In this document: positions 32,840-41,665 of the stretch, one piece after another
Position numbering within the stretch: the stretch's first letter is position 1
Layout: every line of letters starts with the position of its first letter
Assembly (NCBI GenBank): GCA_023460315.1
Contig: JAEWQO010000140.1
Coordinates: forward strand, 6,776 to 70,775
Direction of reading: 5' to 3'
DNA from: Actinomycetes bacterium
GTDB taxonomy: Bacteria; Actinomycetota; Coriobacteriia; Coriobacteriales; Eggerthellaceae
DNA length: 64,000 bases
Notes under the pieces: generated by a model
The model's database searches: none
Told to the model about the DNA's origin: nothing
The model's input: the letters and a program-made list of their open reading frames with translations, nothing else
Position numbers and translations under genes: made by a program

Positions 32840-34314
32840 GCTCGCTTCACCTGCCTTTTGACCACCCGTCCACCACGCTCGCCCCGTGCGATCTGGCAGG
32901 GATCGCATCCCAGCTCGTCGGCCATGACCTGCACGATGCGCGACGCGCAGAAGCCACCTTGGCAGCGGCCCATGCCACAACGTAGCCGATGCTTCAATCC
33001 GTCCAAGGTATGCGGCGGGACGATGTCATGGAGGACATTGCGGACGTCCCCCTCCGTCACTCCCTCGCAACGGCACAACACGTGTCCATAGCGGGAGTCT
33101 GATGCCAGCATTTCCCGCTGCCGGTCAGGCTGGCACATCATGAACGGCTTACGATGAGAGGCTCCTTGGTCGCGCGGATCGAAACGGGGGTCGTCCTCAA
33201 GACGTAGCCCCTCCTGCTCCAAGAGGGACACCGCGCGTCTGCATAGGGCGGGCGCGCAGGTGAGACCCGGGTTCTTGATGCCCAATGCACTGATAAAACC
33301 GGGTGCCGAGGCTCTCACGACGAAGTCTTTCTTCTCCTTCTCCACGTTCACGATATTGGCGCGGATGCCGGAAAATTCGTGGATGACCTGACCAAGGTCA
33401 AGATCAGGCACCAACTTGCACGCGACACGTTTCACATGGTCGATGCCTTGTGTCGTCGTGGCGTTGTCAGCAAAGGATCGCACGTTCTCACTTGTAGGAC
33501 CGGCCAACAGATTGCCATCGACCGTGGGCGTGAGCAACGTTCCTCCCTCATCGGTCTCCTGCGCCTGAAACAATACGTGGCGCAAGGGCGGCTTGGCGTC
33601 CGCGCCGCCATCCTGCTGCTTGTCAAACACCACATACTGCCCGCGACGAGGACGGACCACGAGGTCGGCAGCATGCACCTGCACGTCGAGCAGAGCAGCC
33701 TCCTCACCCGCCATGTTCACCGCGTAACGCGCCCGGCACCGACGGCCGTCGGTGCCGGTCAGAAGCCATCCTTCCTCAGCACGCTCAACGCAAGCCACCT
33801 CGAAGCCAAACGAGAACTCCACGCCGTTTGCAGCTGCGTTACGCGCCGTGGATAATGCCAGCTCGAACGGCGATATGATGCCGGTGGTAGGCGCGACGAG
33901 TGCAGCGATGACACGTTCCGAGAGACGCGGTTCCAAAACCCGTGCCTCATCGCCTGAAACGACATCCAAAATACCGGCACCGTTCTGTCGTGCACGCTCA
34001 CGCTTCTCGAGCAGGTGATCCACCCCCGCGGGATGAAACGCCACGTACAAGGCGCCGATACGCTGAAAAGGGACATCAAGCTCATCGGCGATGGCGTCAT
34101 GGAGCGCGTTGCCCTCCACGCAGCTTCTGCCTTTCAGGCTGCCTCCACGCGGGTGGAACCCCGTATGCACCAAGCCGCTGTTCGCCTTGGTTGCCCCCTC
34201 ACCGACGTCATGGGCGGCCTCAAGCACACATACGTCCACCCGGTACCGCGCAAGGGCGCGCGCCATCGTGCAACCCAGAATGCCGGCTCCGATTATCGCC
34301 ACATCAACGTCCAC
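32836..34314 (-). CDS. GlpA-like FAD-dependent dehydrogenase with BFD [2Fe-2S] domain
   Basis: 492 residues, annotated in related bacteria as glycerol-3-phosphate or 2-hydroxyacid (LhgO-like) dehydrogenase; substrate not proven. The DAO fold (about 1-365) starts DVAIIGAGILGCTMARALA and has ATKANSGLVHTGFHP and SGIRANIVN. A C-terminal bacterioferritin-associated ferredoxin-like domain follows, with VLCRCEGVTEGDV and LRCGMGRCQGGFC supplying four Cys ligands. With the next gene it forms a two-component electron-transfer pair like GlpA/GlpB. It starts at a GTG, 70 bp after the Ig-like surface gene, with no terminator between, linking the surface-protein genes to the enzymes. Confidence 0.88.
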   Translation of the reverse strand: MDVDVAIIGAGILGCTMARALARYRVDVCVLEAAHDVGEGATKANSGLVHTGFHPRGGSLKGRSCVEGNALHDAIADELDVPFQRIGALYVAFHPAGVDHLLEKRERARQNGAGILDVVSGDEARVLEPRLSERVIAALVAPTTGIISPFELALSTARNAAANGVEFSFGFEVACVERAEEGWLLTGTDGRRCRARYAVNMAGEEAALLDVQVHAADLVVRPRRGQYVVFDKQQDGGADAKPPLRHVLFQAQETDEGGTLLTPTVDGNLLAGPTSENVRSFADNATTTQGIDHVKRVACKLVPDLDLGQVIHEFSGIRANIVNVEKEKKDFVVRASAPGFISALGIKNPGLTCAPALCRRAVSLLEQEGLRLEDDPRFDPRDQGASHRKPFMMCQPDRQREMLASDSRYGHVLCRCEGVTEGDVRNVLHDIVPPHTLDGLKHRLRCGMGRCQGGFCASRIVQVMADELGCDPCQIARGERGGRVVKRQVKRA

Positions 34315-34384
34315 CGTGACCTGCCCTCACCTTCTCGTCTCTCGACTTTCCCGTCCAACATGCCCCTCGCCCTGAGAAGCGGAG

Positions 34385-35428
34385 TCAGCTGCCGCTTGCC
34401 CCATGCGCTCTCTGCCTTCGCCAGCGCATCGCCCTCTTCGTCGCGCCAAGCAAGGCAAGGCCAACGGCTGCCAAGCAGAGTGCCGCCGCGAATTGCCAAG
34501 GGGAGGATGGTGCCTCGATCGGTTCCTCCCCGCCGACGTCACCCCTGTCCAACCCCCCTTGACCAATAGCGTAGACCACACCTCCACCCTCCCCGGCAGC
34601 TCTGCTTTCGCCACTCTTCGGGGAAGCTTCCACAGCAGCATCCCCTATGGAGGCCTCCGCCTGCGCCTCAGGCGACGTGCCGGACGAAGCGCTGGTGCCC
34701 TGTGCACCGTTTTGGTCAAGACCCCCGCCTATGGTGCTGGAGCCCCCTTGTCCGCCGGAGCCACCCCCTCCGTCAGACGGCGTGGGAGTGGGCTCCGAAG
34801 TTTGTTCCGATGGCTTTTCTTGATTTGACTGCGGTTTCTCACCCGTAGTCGTGAAGTAAAGAGATGATCCTTGCCCGGTATGGCCCTGCGCGTTGCCGGC
34901 GCTGCACATGCCGGGAGCGATCGACAGAGTGTAGGCCGTGCCAGGCTGAAGCGGTCCATAGTCCAGATAGATCACCTGGCGGGAGAAATAGGGATCGTTA
35001 CCCTGATCTCCTCCAAAGGTGTGATAGGCGGAAAAACTGGCTGGACTGCCATTCTCGTCTATAAGCGAGATGCAGGCGACGTTGTCGTCGAACACCAAGA
35101 CCCGCCACGCCCCCGTCGCCATATCTTTGTATCCAACTATGTTATTGGAAAACTGCAGCGATATGGTTCCCGATATCTCCATGGTCGACGTGACATTCGA
35201 ACTGACCAAATCCGGGTTCGCGTATGCCTTGATCGGTGAGACAAGGGAGAAGATGATCAGGCTCACCACACAAGCGACAAGAAGCAGCAGAGCAGACCGC
35301 GCCAAGGCCATCGCCGCCACATGTATTTCTTTCCCGGTTTTCAAGCCTTCGTCTCTCCCATCAGCCAACGCTGTTTCAATCGTGTGCAGGACCAGGCGTG
35401 CTCCTCCCACACACACGAAACCAAACAT
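34385..35428 (-). CDS. Surface protein with one Ig-like domain and C-terminal anchor
   Basis: About 347 residues, no recognised enzyme motif. A hydrophobic segment (about 43-65, counted from the chosen start) acts as signal or anchor. An Ig-like (SbsA/Big_5 type) domain follows, with SGTISLQFSNNIVG, WRVLVFDDNVACISLIDENG and LQPGTAYTLSIAPGMCSAGNA. Then come a long Ser/Gly/Pro/Glu-rich linker and a C-terminal membrane span plus basic tail (WRRQRAHG). The Ig-like domain resembles those in the neighbouring 2006-residue protein. ATG 35428 lies one base after that gene's stop; a start at 35311 is possible. Likely an exposed partner of the giant surface protein. Confidence 0.65.
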   Translation of the reverse strand: MFGFVCVGGARLVLHTIETALADGRDEGLKTGKEIHVAAMALARSALLLLVACVVSLIIFSLVSPIKAYANPDLVSSNVTSTMEISGTISLQFSNNIVGYKDMATGAWRVLVFDDNVACISLIDENGSPASFSAYHTFGGDQGNDPYFSRQVIYLDYGPLQPGTAYTLSIAPGMCSAGNAQGHTGQGSSLYFTTTGEKPQSNQEKPSEQTSEPTPTPSDGGGGSGGQGGSSTIGGGLDQNGAQGTSASSGTSPEAQAEASIGDAAVEASPKSGESRAAGEGGGVVYAIGQGGLDRGDVGGEEPIEAPSSPWQFAAALCLAAVGLALLGATKRAMRWRRQRAHGASGS

Positions 35429-35429
35429 G

Positions 35430-38400
35430 CTAGTCCCGCTTGCGACACCGAACGATCGCGACGGCAACCCCGGCAGATACCAGTGCGCCGAACGTCAACG
35501 CCATCATCAACGCGGAGACGGGATCACCCGTGGAAACGAGGACCGCGCTGCTTGATGAACCCGATTTCGACCCGGCATCACCACCCTGCCGACCTCCCTC
35601 AGTGGCGGCAACAGCTTTCAGACCTTTTTGTTTCGCCAGCCCGAAGATCGCCTGTGCACTGTTCAGGGCACTTTGCGCCACGTCAAGTTCGTCTTGGCTT
35701 GCCGTGGGATTCGAAAGTGCCAATCGCGCCTCGGAAAGCGCCTTTTCGAAATCATGCGTTGCAGCTGCGTTGACCCACACTTGCGTGTTGGGAACTTCCT
35801 CACCGGTCTCGCTCACTGCCGTTGCTTCCTTATCCGACTCGGCAACATCAATGGCAAGCGACAGCGCCCCACCATCCGCTTGCGCTATTGCCAGAACAGC
35901 TTTAAACGCAGCTGCGGCAGCAGACAAATCAGCATGCGCCTTATCGACATCAGCTTGCGTGACGTCCCCATCCAAAAGAACGGCCTGCGCCTCCGCGATG
36001 GCGTCGTTGAATATCTTAATCTGCGCAGGGGTAGCCCATGAGGTGCCCGACGCAACATCATTTCCGCTTTCGCTCGACGCCACGCCCGCAGCTGTCACCT
36101 TGGCCTCGGTAAGGGCCCCGCTCAGGCCGGACATATCGACTTGGTCAGACGTGATGGCAAACGTCACGGTCTGCATGCTGCCCGCATAGGCGTTAAGGCC
36201 GGTAATGACAGCCTTGCCCACTCCGACCGCATTGTTGTCCTCGTACGCCACGCTGAAGTCGACGCCCTGCGTCAGGACGCGAGTAGAAGCAGGAGTCACG
36301 ACGGGGGTTTCAGTTGATTCGTCCCACAAGGTCGTTTCGGGAATCGCGACGGCCACCGCCACGGCAGGCTCGAGGGCATCACCATGGAAGACCTGGTCGG
36401 GAATCCCAGACACCGTGGCCGAAGCGATATCGGCAGTTCCCGCAGTGAACGTCCATCTCACGGCTTTCATCAGCGGAGCAGCCACGTTGTGCCCCGTCAA
36501 AGCCTCCTCAGCAACGAGCGTGTACGTCCTGCCCACTTTGAGAACGCCGGGATCGACGCCAAGGACGACGGTGTTATCGGTTCCATTGCCGCCGCGCAGA
36601 TCGATCCACCTCAGCCCATCACCGACGGTGGCGATCCGAGAGCCTGAAGCATCTTGCAACCAAATATAATCGTTCAGATGATTGGCCGTCCAGTCGTCCC
36701 AATCCCAGCGCGTCGCGTCCCAGGCGCTTCCCGGCCCACCCAAATTCAAAGCGAACGATGCGCCCTGCGCCGCCACGGGATCGATCAGATAGTTGTCGAA
36801 GGCATCTAGGGTCTCATCATAAGAGGCGGTTTCCATAGCTCCGGCACCCGTTAAGCAGATGGTGGATCCATTGCCCTGATAGGTACCTGGGGCAAGCGGC
36901 ACCCGAGCGGTCGATGCATTGTTGGAGAAACCCGTCACGGCAATCTGTCCCTGGGCAACGTCAACTCCGTCGCTGTCGCGAACCACCAACGTCACCGTTG
37001 CGTTGGCGCATGCCGTCAAATGCTGCCACAGCCCGCGCGTCGTGCCCGCATGGGTGATAGCGTGAGAGTTGGAGACAAAGCCTGCGTAATCGTCGGTCAC
37101 AATCTCTCCACCGACAATAACCGAAACGACTGCCGTCGGACTAGCGGCAGTCAGAGACACCACCTTGTCACCCAGCCTCTCACCTCCGACGTACACTCCG
37201 TCCTCCAGCGGACAGTACGTCACATTGGCATAGGTGCCAGCCGTCTCTTTTATCGAAGCTACCTGAGGCCACCCGTACAGCAGGCACTCGGCGGAATTGT
37301 CAAACACCCCGATTCCCCACACGGGAGCATAGGTTACGCCAGTCTCATCCTCTTTGCCGGCCATCTTCACAAAGGACAATCCGTCCATGTCGGCAAATGC
37401 CCCGTCCCCAATGCTCGTTACTGTGTCGGGAATCATGATGGACCGCACCTGGGAGACACCTCTGAAAGCATCTTTTGCGATGCTTGACACCTTCTTGCCG
37501 TTGTAGAAATCGGGCACGAACACGTCAATGGCTGACGCATCACCGTCTATATCGATGCCAGTGATGGTGGCCGTTTCTCCTGTAAGATCATACTGCAGCT
37601 GATAGATATCCGATGCTTCCACCGTGAACACGAAATCGACGTCTTTATCCAAGAACGATGTTCCGTTGTTAGCCCCAAAGCCCTTGTCGAAATGCAACGT
37701 GTACGTGCCGGCCGGCAGTTCGTTTGCCGCGACGCCAATGCGAAAGGCATTGATAACATTGCCCTGGCTCTTGCCATCCACGGAATCGAACACGGTACCG
37801 AACAGCTTGAGCTTGCCCGATCCATCATCATAGCGTGCGACAGTGGCACCGGATTCGTCTCTGATGCTCACGAACGGAAGGCTGAAACTTTTCTGGTACG
37901 CCCCGTCACCACCGTTGGCATTACCACCGCGACCCATGCCGAAGGCGAACATGATGTCCTGATTGGCCTTGTACGGTGTGGTGATCTTGTTCAGGAAATG
38001 GGTGGCGTCAGCGCCGTACGACTCCACATCCGGCTGTTTCGCGCTCACGCTGGGCAACTTGGAAAGGTCAAGCAGCTGTACCGTCTGATCCAAGCCTTGG
38101 TAGCCGGGATACGCCGTCGGCGTTGCGGTGATCGTGCTGGTCTTTGCGAACTTCGCATAATAGGTCGTTCCGCTGCTGAGCGCTTTCCATGAAGTGGCGG
38201 GATGCATGGTCGACACATCGGTCGTCCACTTCACAAAGTCATATTCCGGTCTGGTCAAAACACCGACCAAAGTTCTGCTAGCAAACGATGCGTCCTGCGA
38301 AATGCTGCCCTCATTGGTCACAGCAAGTGCCGTGGTCACGCGATCGATGTTGCCCCCCGTGCGATCGGAGGCGTCGGCGGAAAGGCTTTTGACCAACGAC

Positions 38401-41400
38401 GCCACCCGGGCTTCCCTCACGTAGACAGTGGCCCCCTCGGCTATACCGCAAAACGCACCATCCCCTATGGCGGACAGGGCACCCGGCCCCGTTCCTGCGC
38501 AGGACGTCAAGTCGACAGCGAGCACGTTTTTGCAATTGGCGAACGCCTCTTTGCCGATCGAGACGATACCGGAAGGCAACTTGATCGAGGTGATGCTGGC
38601 ATTGTCGAGGTTGCAAAATGCATAATCCCCCACGGAAGCGACCCCCTCATCAATCCGGACCTTCTTGATGTCGCCCGCGCGTGCCGCCCATGGAACATCG
38701 CTCGCGGAGGCAAAATCCCTCATCGTTCCCGCACCTGACACCGTGAGCGTCCCGTTCTCAAGGAGTCCCGCGGTCACATCGCTGGGATTGTCCTTGCCGA
38801 TGTTCCACGTGACGCTTTTCACAAGCGTACGATTGCTCGCCGTCCAATCGTATGAGGCCAGCTTTGCATCGTCGGATATCGTATAGGTTTCCAGCGGGTT
38901 CTCTGCCGAATAAGGTGTGTCAACCAAAAACATGTCCGTAGTGTTCGCGTTTGAGGGCAAAGAGAAGTCCGCCGGTATTTCGGTGAGCGCCGGGCAGTTC
39001 GCAAAGGCTCTCGTTGCATCGGTCACCGTGGAAGGAATCGCACCAATGCTTGTCAGCGACGAGCATCCACGAAACGCATTGAACAACATGCGCGTGCCTT
39101 CGGGAATGGCAGGCGCTTTCGTCAAGGACGAGCACCCGTCGAACATGCCGATCAGATTCGCGGTTCCACAGGGAATGTCCGGAGACGATTTTAGGCTCGA
39201 ACAGCCTTGAAACGTATAGGAGTAACTTGTCGTCGACGAAGGAAGGTTCGGCACCGATTCAAGCGACGTGGCGTTCCAGAAGGTCTGGGACATATCGGAC
39301 ACCGAATCAGGAATGGCCGGAGCTGTCTTGAGCGCGGGGCAGTAGGCGAAGGTGCACGCCATTTCTTCGGCACTTGACGGGATTGACTCGACGAACTCAA
39401 GCGCAGAGCAATACTGGAACGTGTACTTCAGATTCTGGACGCTGTCGGGAAGTTTTGGCGCCGTTTTGAGAGAGACACATTGGCTGAACGTGCGCTCAGC
39501 GCTGATGATTCCTTCGGGAATGCCGGTGACCGAGGTCAGCTTGTCGCATGCAACGAAGTAGAAATCGAGATCAGTCGGCTGAACCATGCCCTCGAACGAA
39601 ACCGAAACGATGGACGAGCGGCTTGTGAACCACGGCGCATCCGACTCTCGACCAAACGCCTTGAGGTCTCCTGTCCCGGATATCACCAGCTTTCCATCGG
39701 TGTAAAGCGTCGCCGTCGCGGCGTTCTCGATATCTTTGCCAAGATTCCATTGCTGGGAAACACCGATTTTCGTGCCGGCCTGTTTCTGAGACTGGAAAAC
39801 GCCCCACGCTGCAGCAAGCGTCGATGTCGCCTCATCAACTTGGTCTTGGGACGCTTGCACGTTATCGGCAACACCGCTTGCAGCCGCTATGGCAGCACCC
39901 ATCACCTGCATCTGATCCTCAGTCACCCACGTTTCGAGATTGAGGACATCGGAACCATTCGCGCTGGCTTTTGTCGCCTGAACATCGGCTTTAACCTGAC
40001 CGATGGTGCGATTCAGGGCTGTTTTGTTCGCCTCGACGGCCTCCCCGTCCGCTGCGGTCGTAAACGTGAAAGATATTGTGGTCCCGATGATAGCAGAGGT
40101 GTTTGGCCCCGAAAGATTCGATGCAAATGCAAGCACATAGCTCTTCCCCTTTGTAAACGTATGTGCGGGAACGGAGAACACCATGGCACTGCAGGGTGTG
40201 CGAGAATCATAACTTGTGCAAGATAAATTCCCTTTCTCATGAGAAGCGACCACGGCTCCATCGGAGTCAATCACGGAAACGTTGGGATATACCTGTCCGT
40301 TCAGCCAGCCCTCAACGCCACCGGGATAGCGCGAGGAATCCCACTTTGTCCCTGCGCCGCCGAGGGACACATTGAAGGTTAACGGCGATGAGGCATTCAC
40401 GCTGTCTTGTATGTAGTTGCTGGTAGTCCCCTCGTCAGTGGTTATCTTGTTGAAACCGGAAACCGTCAGCGTGCCCGGAGTGCCTTGGTTGCCCACATAA
40501 TCCGGGTGCGCAGCGGCAGCACGCTCTTTGATGGCAACCGTGTAGTTGCCGCCAAATTGGATAGAGTTCGATCCGCTGAACCGGGCGAATCCGTCATCCC
40601 CAACAACCGCCTCATACACGGCCATCGTCGGATCCCCCAACACCGACAGGGCAGAGCTTGAGGTATTGACCGTAGAGGTGTTGGAGAAATCGACGCCATA
40701 CCCTGTGCCGCGCGAAGTTTGTCCGACATCATATCCGCCATAATAGGTCATCGTGATCGTGTCGCCAGCTTTGATTTGTTTGTCCTCGGCAAGGCCAGCA
40801 CTGGCGCTTACCGCATCAAAAGCATACTCCCACGTATCGAAATAGGTGGCGAAACACCCATGCCACGCAAACCCAATGCGTACGTTGCCCGTCGAGGTGT
40901 CTTGCGCAGAATAGGGAGCGAGACGAAAGGCATAGACCCAGCTCGATTGAGTACTTTGCCCCAATCCGCTCCACACGTCGGCACCTGTGCCGTCAGCGCC
41001 TCCCGCCAGCACAGGGCCAACAGCGGCAGCTCCGTTATGCCGTCCAGAATCATCGTGCATGTCAAAGCTCATGGAGCTCACCAGCGAACCGTCCGTGGTG
41101 TTTCCCTCTCGTTGCTCAAACGTGACAGCAAACGGAACGAAGGCGTCTCCACCACTCGCCGTGTTCGTGCCCGTTCCACTCCAGAAGGCAGATGGGCGCG
41201 TTTGCTCCGGATCGCCTATCTTCGTAACAAGTATGGCATACGGATCATCTGATGAGCCTGTGGCAGTCGAAGCATTATAGGCATCCTGACTGGGCCCGTC
41301 GAACGCCAATGCTGTGCCAGGAACCACAATTATCGTGCTCAATGCCAGCATCAAGCTCAACAACACGCGCAGGGCCACCCTGCTTCCTGCTTGAACCGGT

Positions 41401-41450
41401 ATCGGCCCAGCCGTTTCCCACCCAACAGACATCATCTTGACATGAGTCAT
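35430..41450 (-). CDS. Giant cell-surface protein: novel N-terminal domain, BspA-type repeats, Ig-like and FIVAR repeats
   Basis: About 2006 residues. A signal peptide (RVALRVLLSLMLALSTIIVV) is followed by a roughly 250-residue domain shared with the protein at 46604 (TRPSAFWSGTGTN, WHGCFATYFDTWEYAF, TYYGGYDVGQTSRGT). Next come three Ig-like segments, each with FxLGGxGSxWD or similar beta patterns, and about nine 23-residue BspA/LRR-like repeats (TFxxCxSLxxAPxIPxSV), encoded around 39040-39590. Further LRR_5 segments and FIVAR-type helical repeats near the C-terminus complete it. It ends LVSTGDP, a membrane span and RCRKRD, a possible non-canonical sortase signal. Probable ligand or host binding at the cell surface. 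The start ATG has only a poor ribosome-binding site. Confidence 0.75.
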   Translation of the reverse strand: MTHVKMMSVGWETAGPIPVQAGSRVALRVLLSLMLALSTIIVVPGTALAFDGPSQDAYNASTATGSSDDPYAILVTKIGDPEQTRPSAFWSGTGTNTASGGDAFVPFAVTFEQREGNTTDGSLVSSMSFDMHDDSGRHNGAAAVGPVLAGGADGTGADVWSGLGQSTQSSWVYAFRLAPYSAQDTSTGNVRIGFAWHGCFATYFDTWEYAFDAVSASAGLAEDKQIKAGDTITMTYYGGYDVGQTSRGTGYGVDFSNTSTVNTSSSALSVLGDPTMAVYEAVVGDDGFARFSGSNSIQFGGNYTVAIKERAAAAHPDYVGNQGTPGTLTVSGFNKITTDEGTTSNYIQDSVNASSPLTFNVSLGGAGTKWDSSRYPGGVEGWLNGQVYPNVSVIDSDGAVVASHEKGNLSCTSYDSRTPCSAMVFSVPAHTFTKGKSYVLAFASNLSGPNTSAIIGTTISFTFTTAADGEAVEANKTALNRTIGQVKADVQATKASANGSDVLNLETWVTEDQMQVMGAAIAAASGVADNVQASQDQVDEATSTLAAAWGVFQSQKQAGTKIGVSQQWNLGKDIENAATATLYTDGKLVISGTGDLKAFGRESDAPWFTSRSSIVSVSFEGMVQPTDLDFYFVACDKLTSVTGIPEGIISAERTFSQCVSLKTAPKLPDSVQNLKYTFQYCSALEFVESIPSSAEEMACTFAYCPALKTAPAIPDSVSDMSQTFWNATSLESVPNLPSSTTSYSYTFQGCSSLKSSPDIPCGTANLIGMFDGCSSLTKAPAIPEGTRMLFNAFRGCSSLTSIGAIPSTVTDATRAFANCPALTEIPADFSLPSNANTTDMFLVDTPYSAENPLETYTISDDAKLASYDWTASNRTLVKSVTWNIGKDNPSDVTAGLLENGTLTVSGAGTMRDFASASDVPWAARAGDIKKVRIDEGVASVGDYAFCNLDNASITSIKLPSGIVSIGKEAFANCKNVLAVDLTSCAGTGPGALSAIGDGAFCGIAEGATVYVREARVASLVKSLSADASDRTGGNIDRVTTALAVTNEGSISQDASFASRTLVGVLTRPEYDFVKWTTDVSTMHPATSWKALSSGTTYYAKFAKTSTITATPTAYPGYQGLDQTVQLLDLSKLPSVSAKQPDVESYGADATHFLNKITTPYKANQDIMFAFGMGRGGNANGGDGAYQKSFSLPFVSIRDESGATVARYDDGSGKLKLFGTVFDSVDGKSQGNVINAFRIGVAANELPAGTYTLHFDKGFGANNGTSFLDKDVDFVFTVEASDIYQLQYDLTGETATITGIDIDGDASAIDVFVPDFYNGKKVSSIAKDAFRGVSQVRSIMIPDTVTSIGDGAFADMDGLSFVKMAGKEDETGVTYAPVWGIGVFDNSAECLLYGWPQVASIKETAGTYANVTYCPLEDGVYVGGERLGDKVVSLTAASPTAVVSVIVGGEIVTDDYAGFVSNSHAITHAGTTRGLWQHLTACANATVTLVVRDSDGVDVAQGQIAVTGFSNNASTARVPLAPGTYQGNGSTICLTGAGAMETASYDETLDAFDNYLIDPVAAQGASFALNLGGPGSAWDATRWDWDDWTANHLNDYIWLQDASGSRIATVGDGLRWIDLRGGNGTDNTVVLGVDPGVLKVGRTYTLVAEEALTGHNVAAPLMKAVRWTFTAGTADIASATVSGIPDQVFHGDALEPAVAVAVAIPETTLWDESTETPVVTPASTRVLTQGVDFSVAYEDNNAVGVGKAVITGLNAYAGSMQTVTFAITSDQVDMSGLSGALTEAKVTAAGVASSESGNDVASGTSWATPAQIKIFNDAIAEAQAVLLDGDVTQADVDKAHADLSAAAAAFKAVLAIAQADGGALSLAIDVAESDKEATAVSETGEEVPNTQVWVNAAATHDFEKALSEARLALSNPTASQDELDVAQSALNSAQAIFGLAKQKGLKAVAATEGGRQGGDAGSKSGSSSSAVLVSTGDPVSALMMALTFGALVSAGVAVAIVRCRKRD

Positions 41451-41556
41451 GCTCCAACCCGCTTTCAAACTTTGCCGATCTTCCGCATGCATCAGAAAGA
41501 GATTCTGCGCTCGGCAGCAGAATCCCCCTCTGGCACTGCCCAATTTTGCTCGTTTA

Positions 41557-41584
41557 ATGATATTTCTTAATAAGAATATTTCAA
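41557..41584 (-). promoter_or_regulatory. Sigma-70-type promoter of the 41450-26114 operon
   Basis: On the minus strand TTGAAA (41579-41584) and TATCAT (41557-41562) are 16 bp apart in a markedly AT-rich stretch, starting RNA about 100 nt before the giant surface gene. The stretch 41570-41602 also holds an inverted repeat AAGAATATTT / AAATATTCTT overlapping the -35 region, a candidate operator. Confidence 0.65.
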
Positions 41585-41614
41585 GATTAAAATATTCTTA
41601 TTTCAGTGTAGACA

Positions 41615-41642
41615 CAGGCATGTCTCGACTGAGACGTGCCTG
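41615..41642 (-). terminator. Terminator-like hairpin after the 1620-residue surface gene
   Basis: CAGGCATGTCTC and GAGACGTGCCTG form a 12-position stem with a 4-nt loop, 24 bp after the stop on the minus strand. The downstream TGTGTCTAC is only weakly U-rich. With the promoter at 41557-41584 it separates the two giant-protein transcription units. Confidence 0.6.
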
Positions 41643-41665
41643 CATCAATCACTCTTTTCTCTTGC

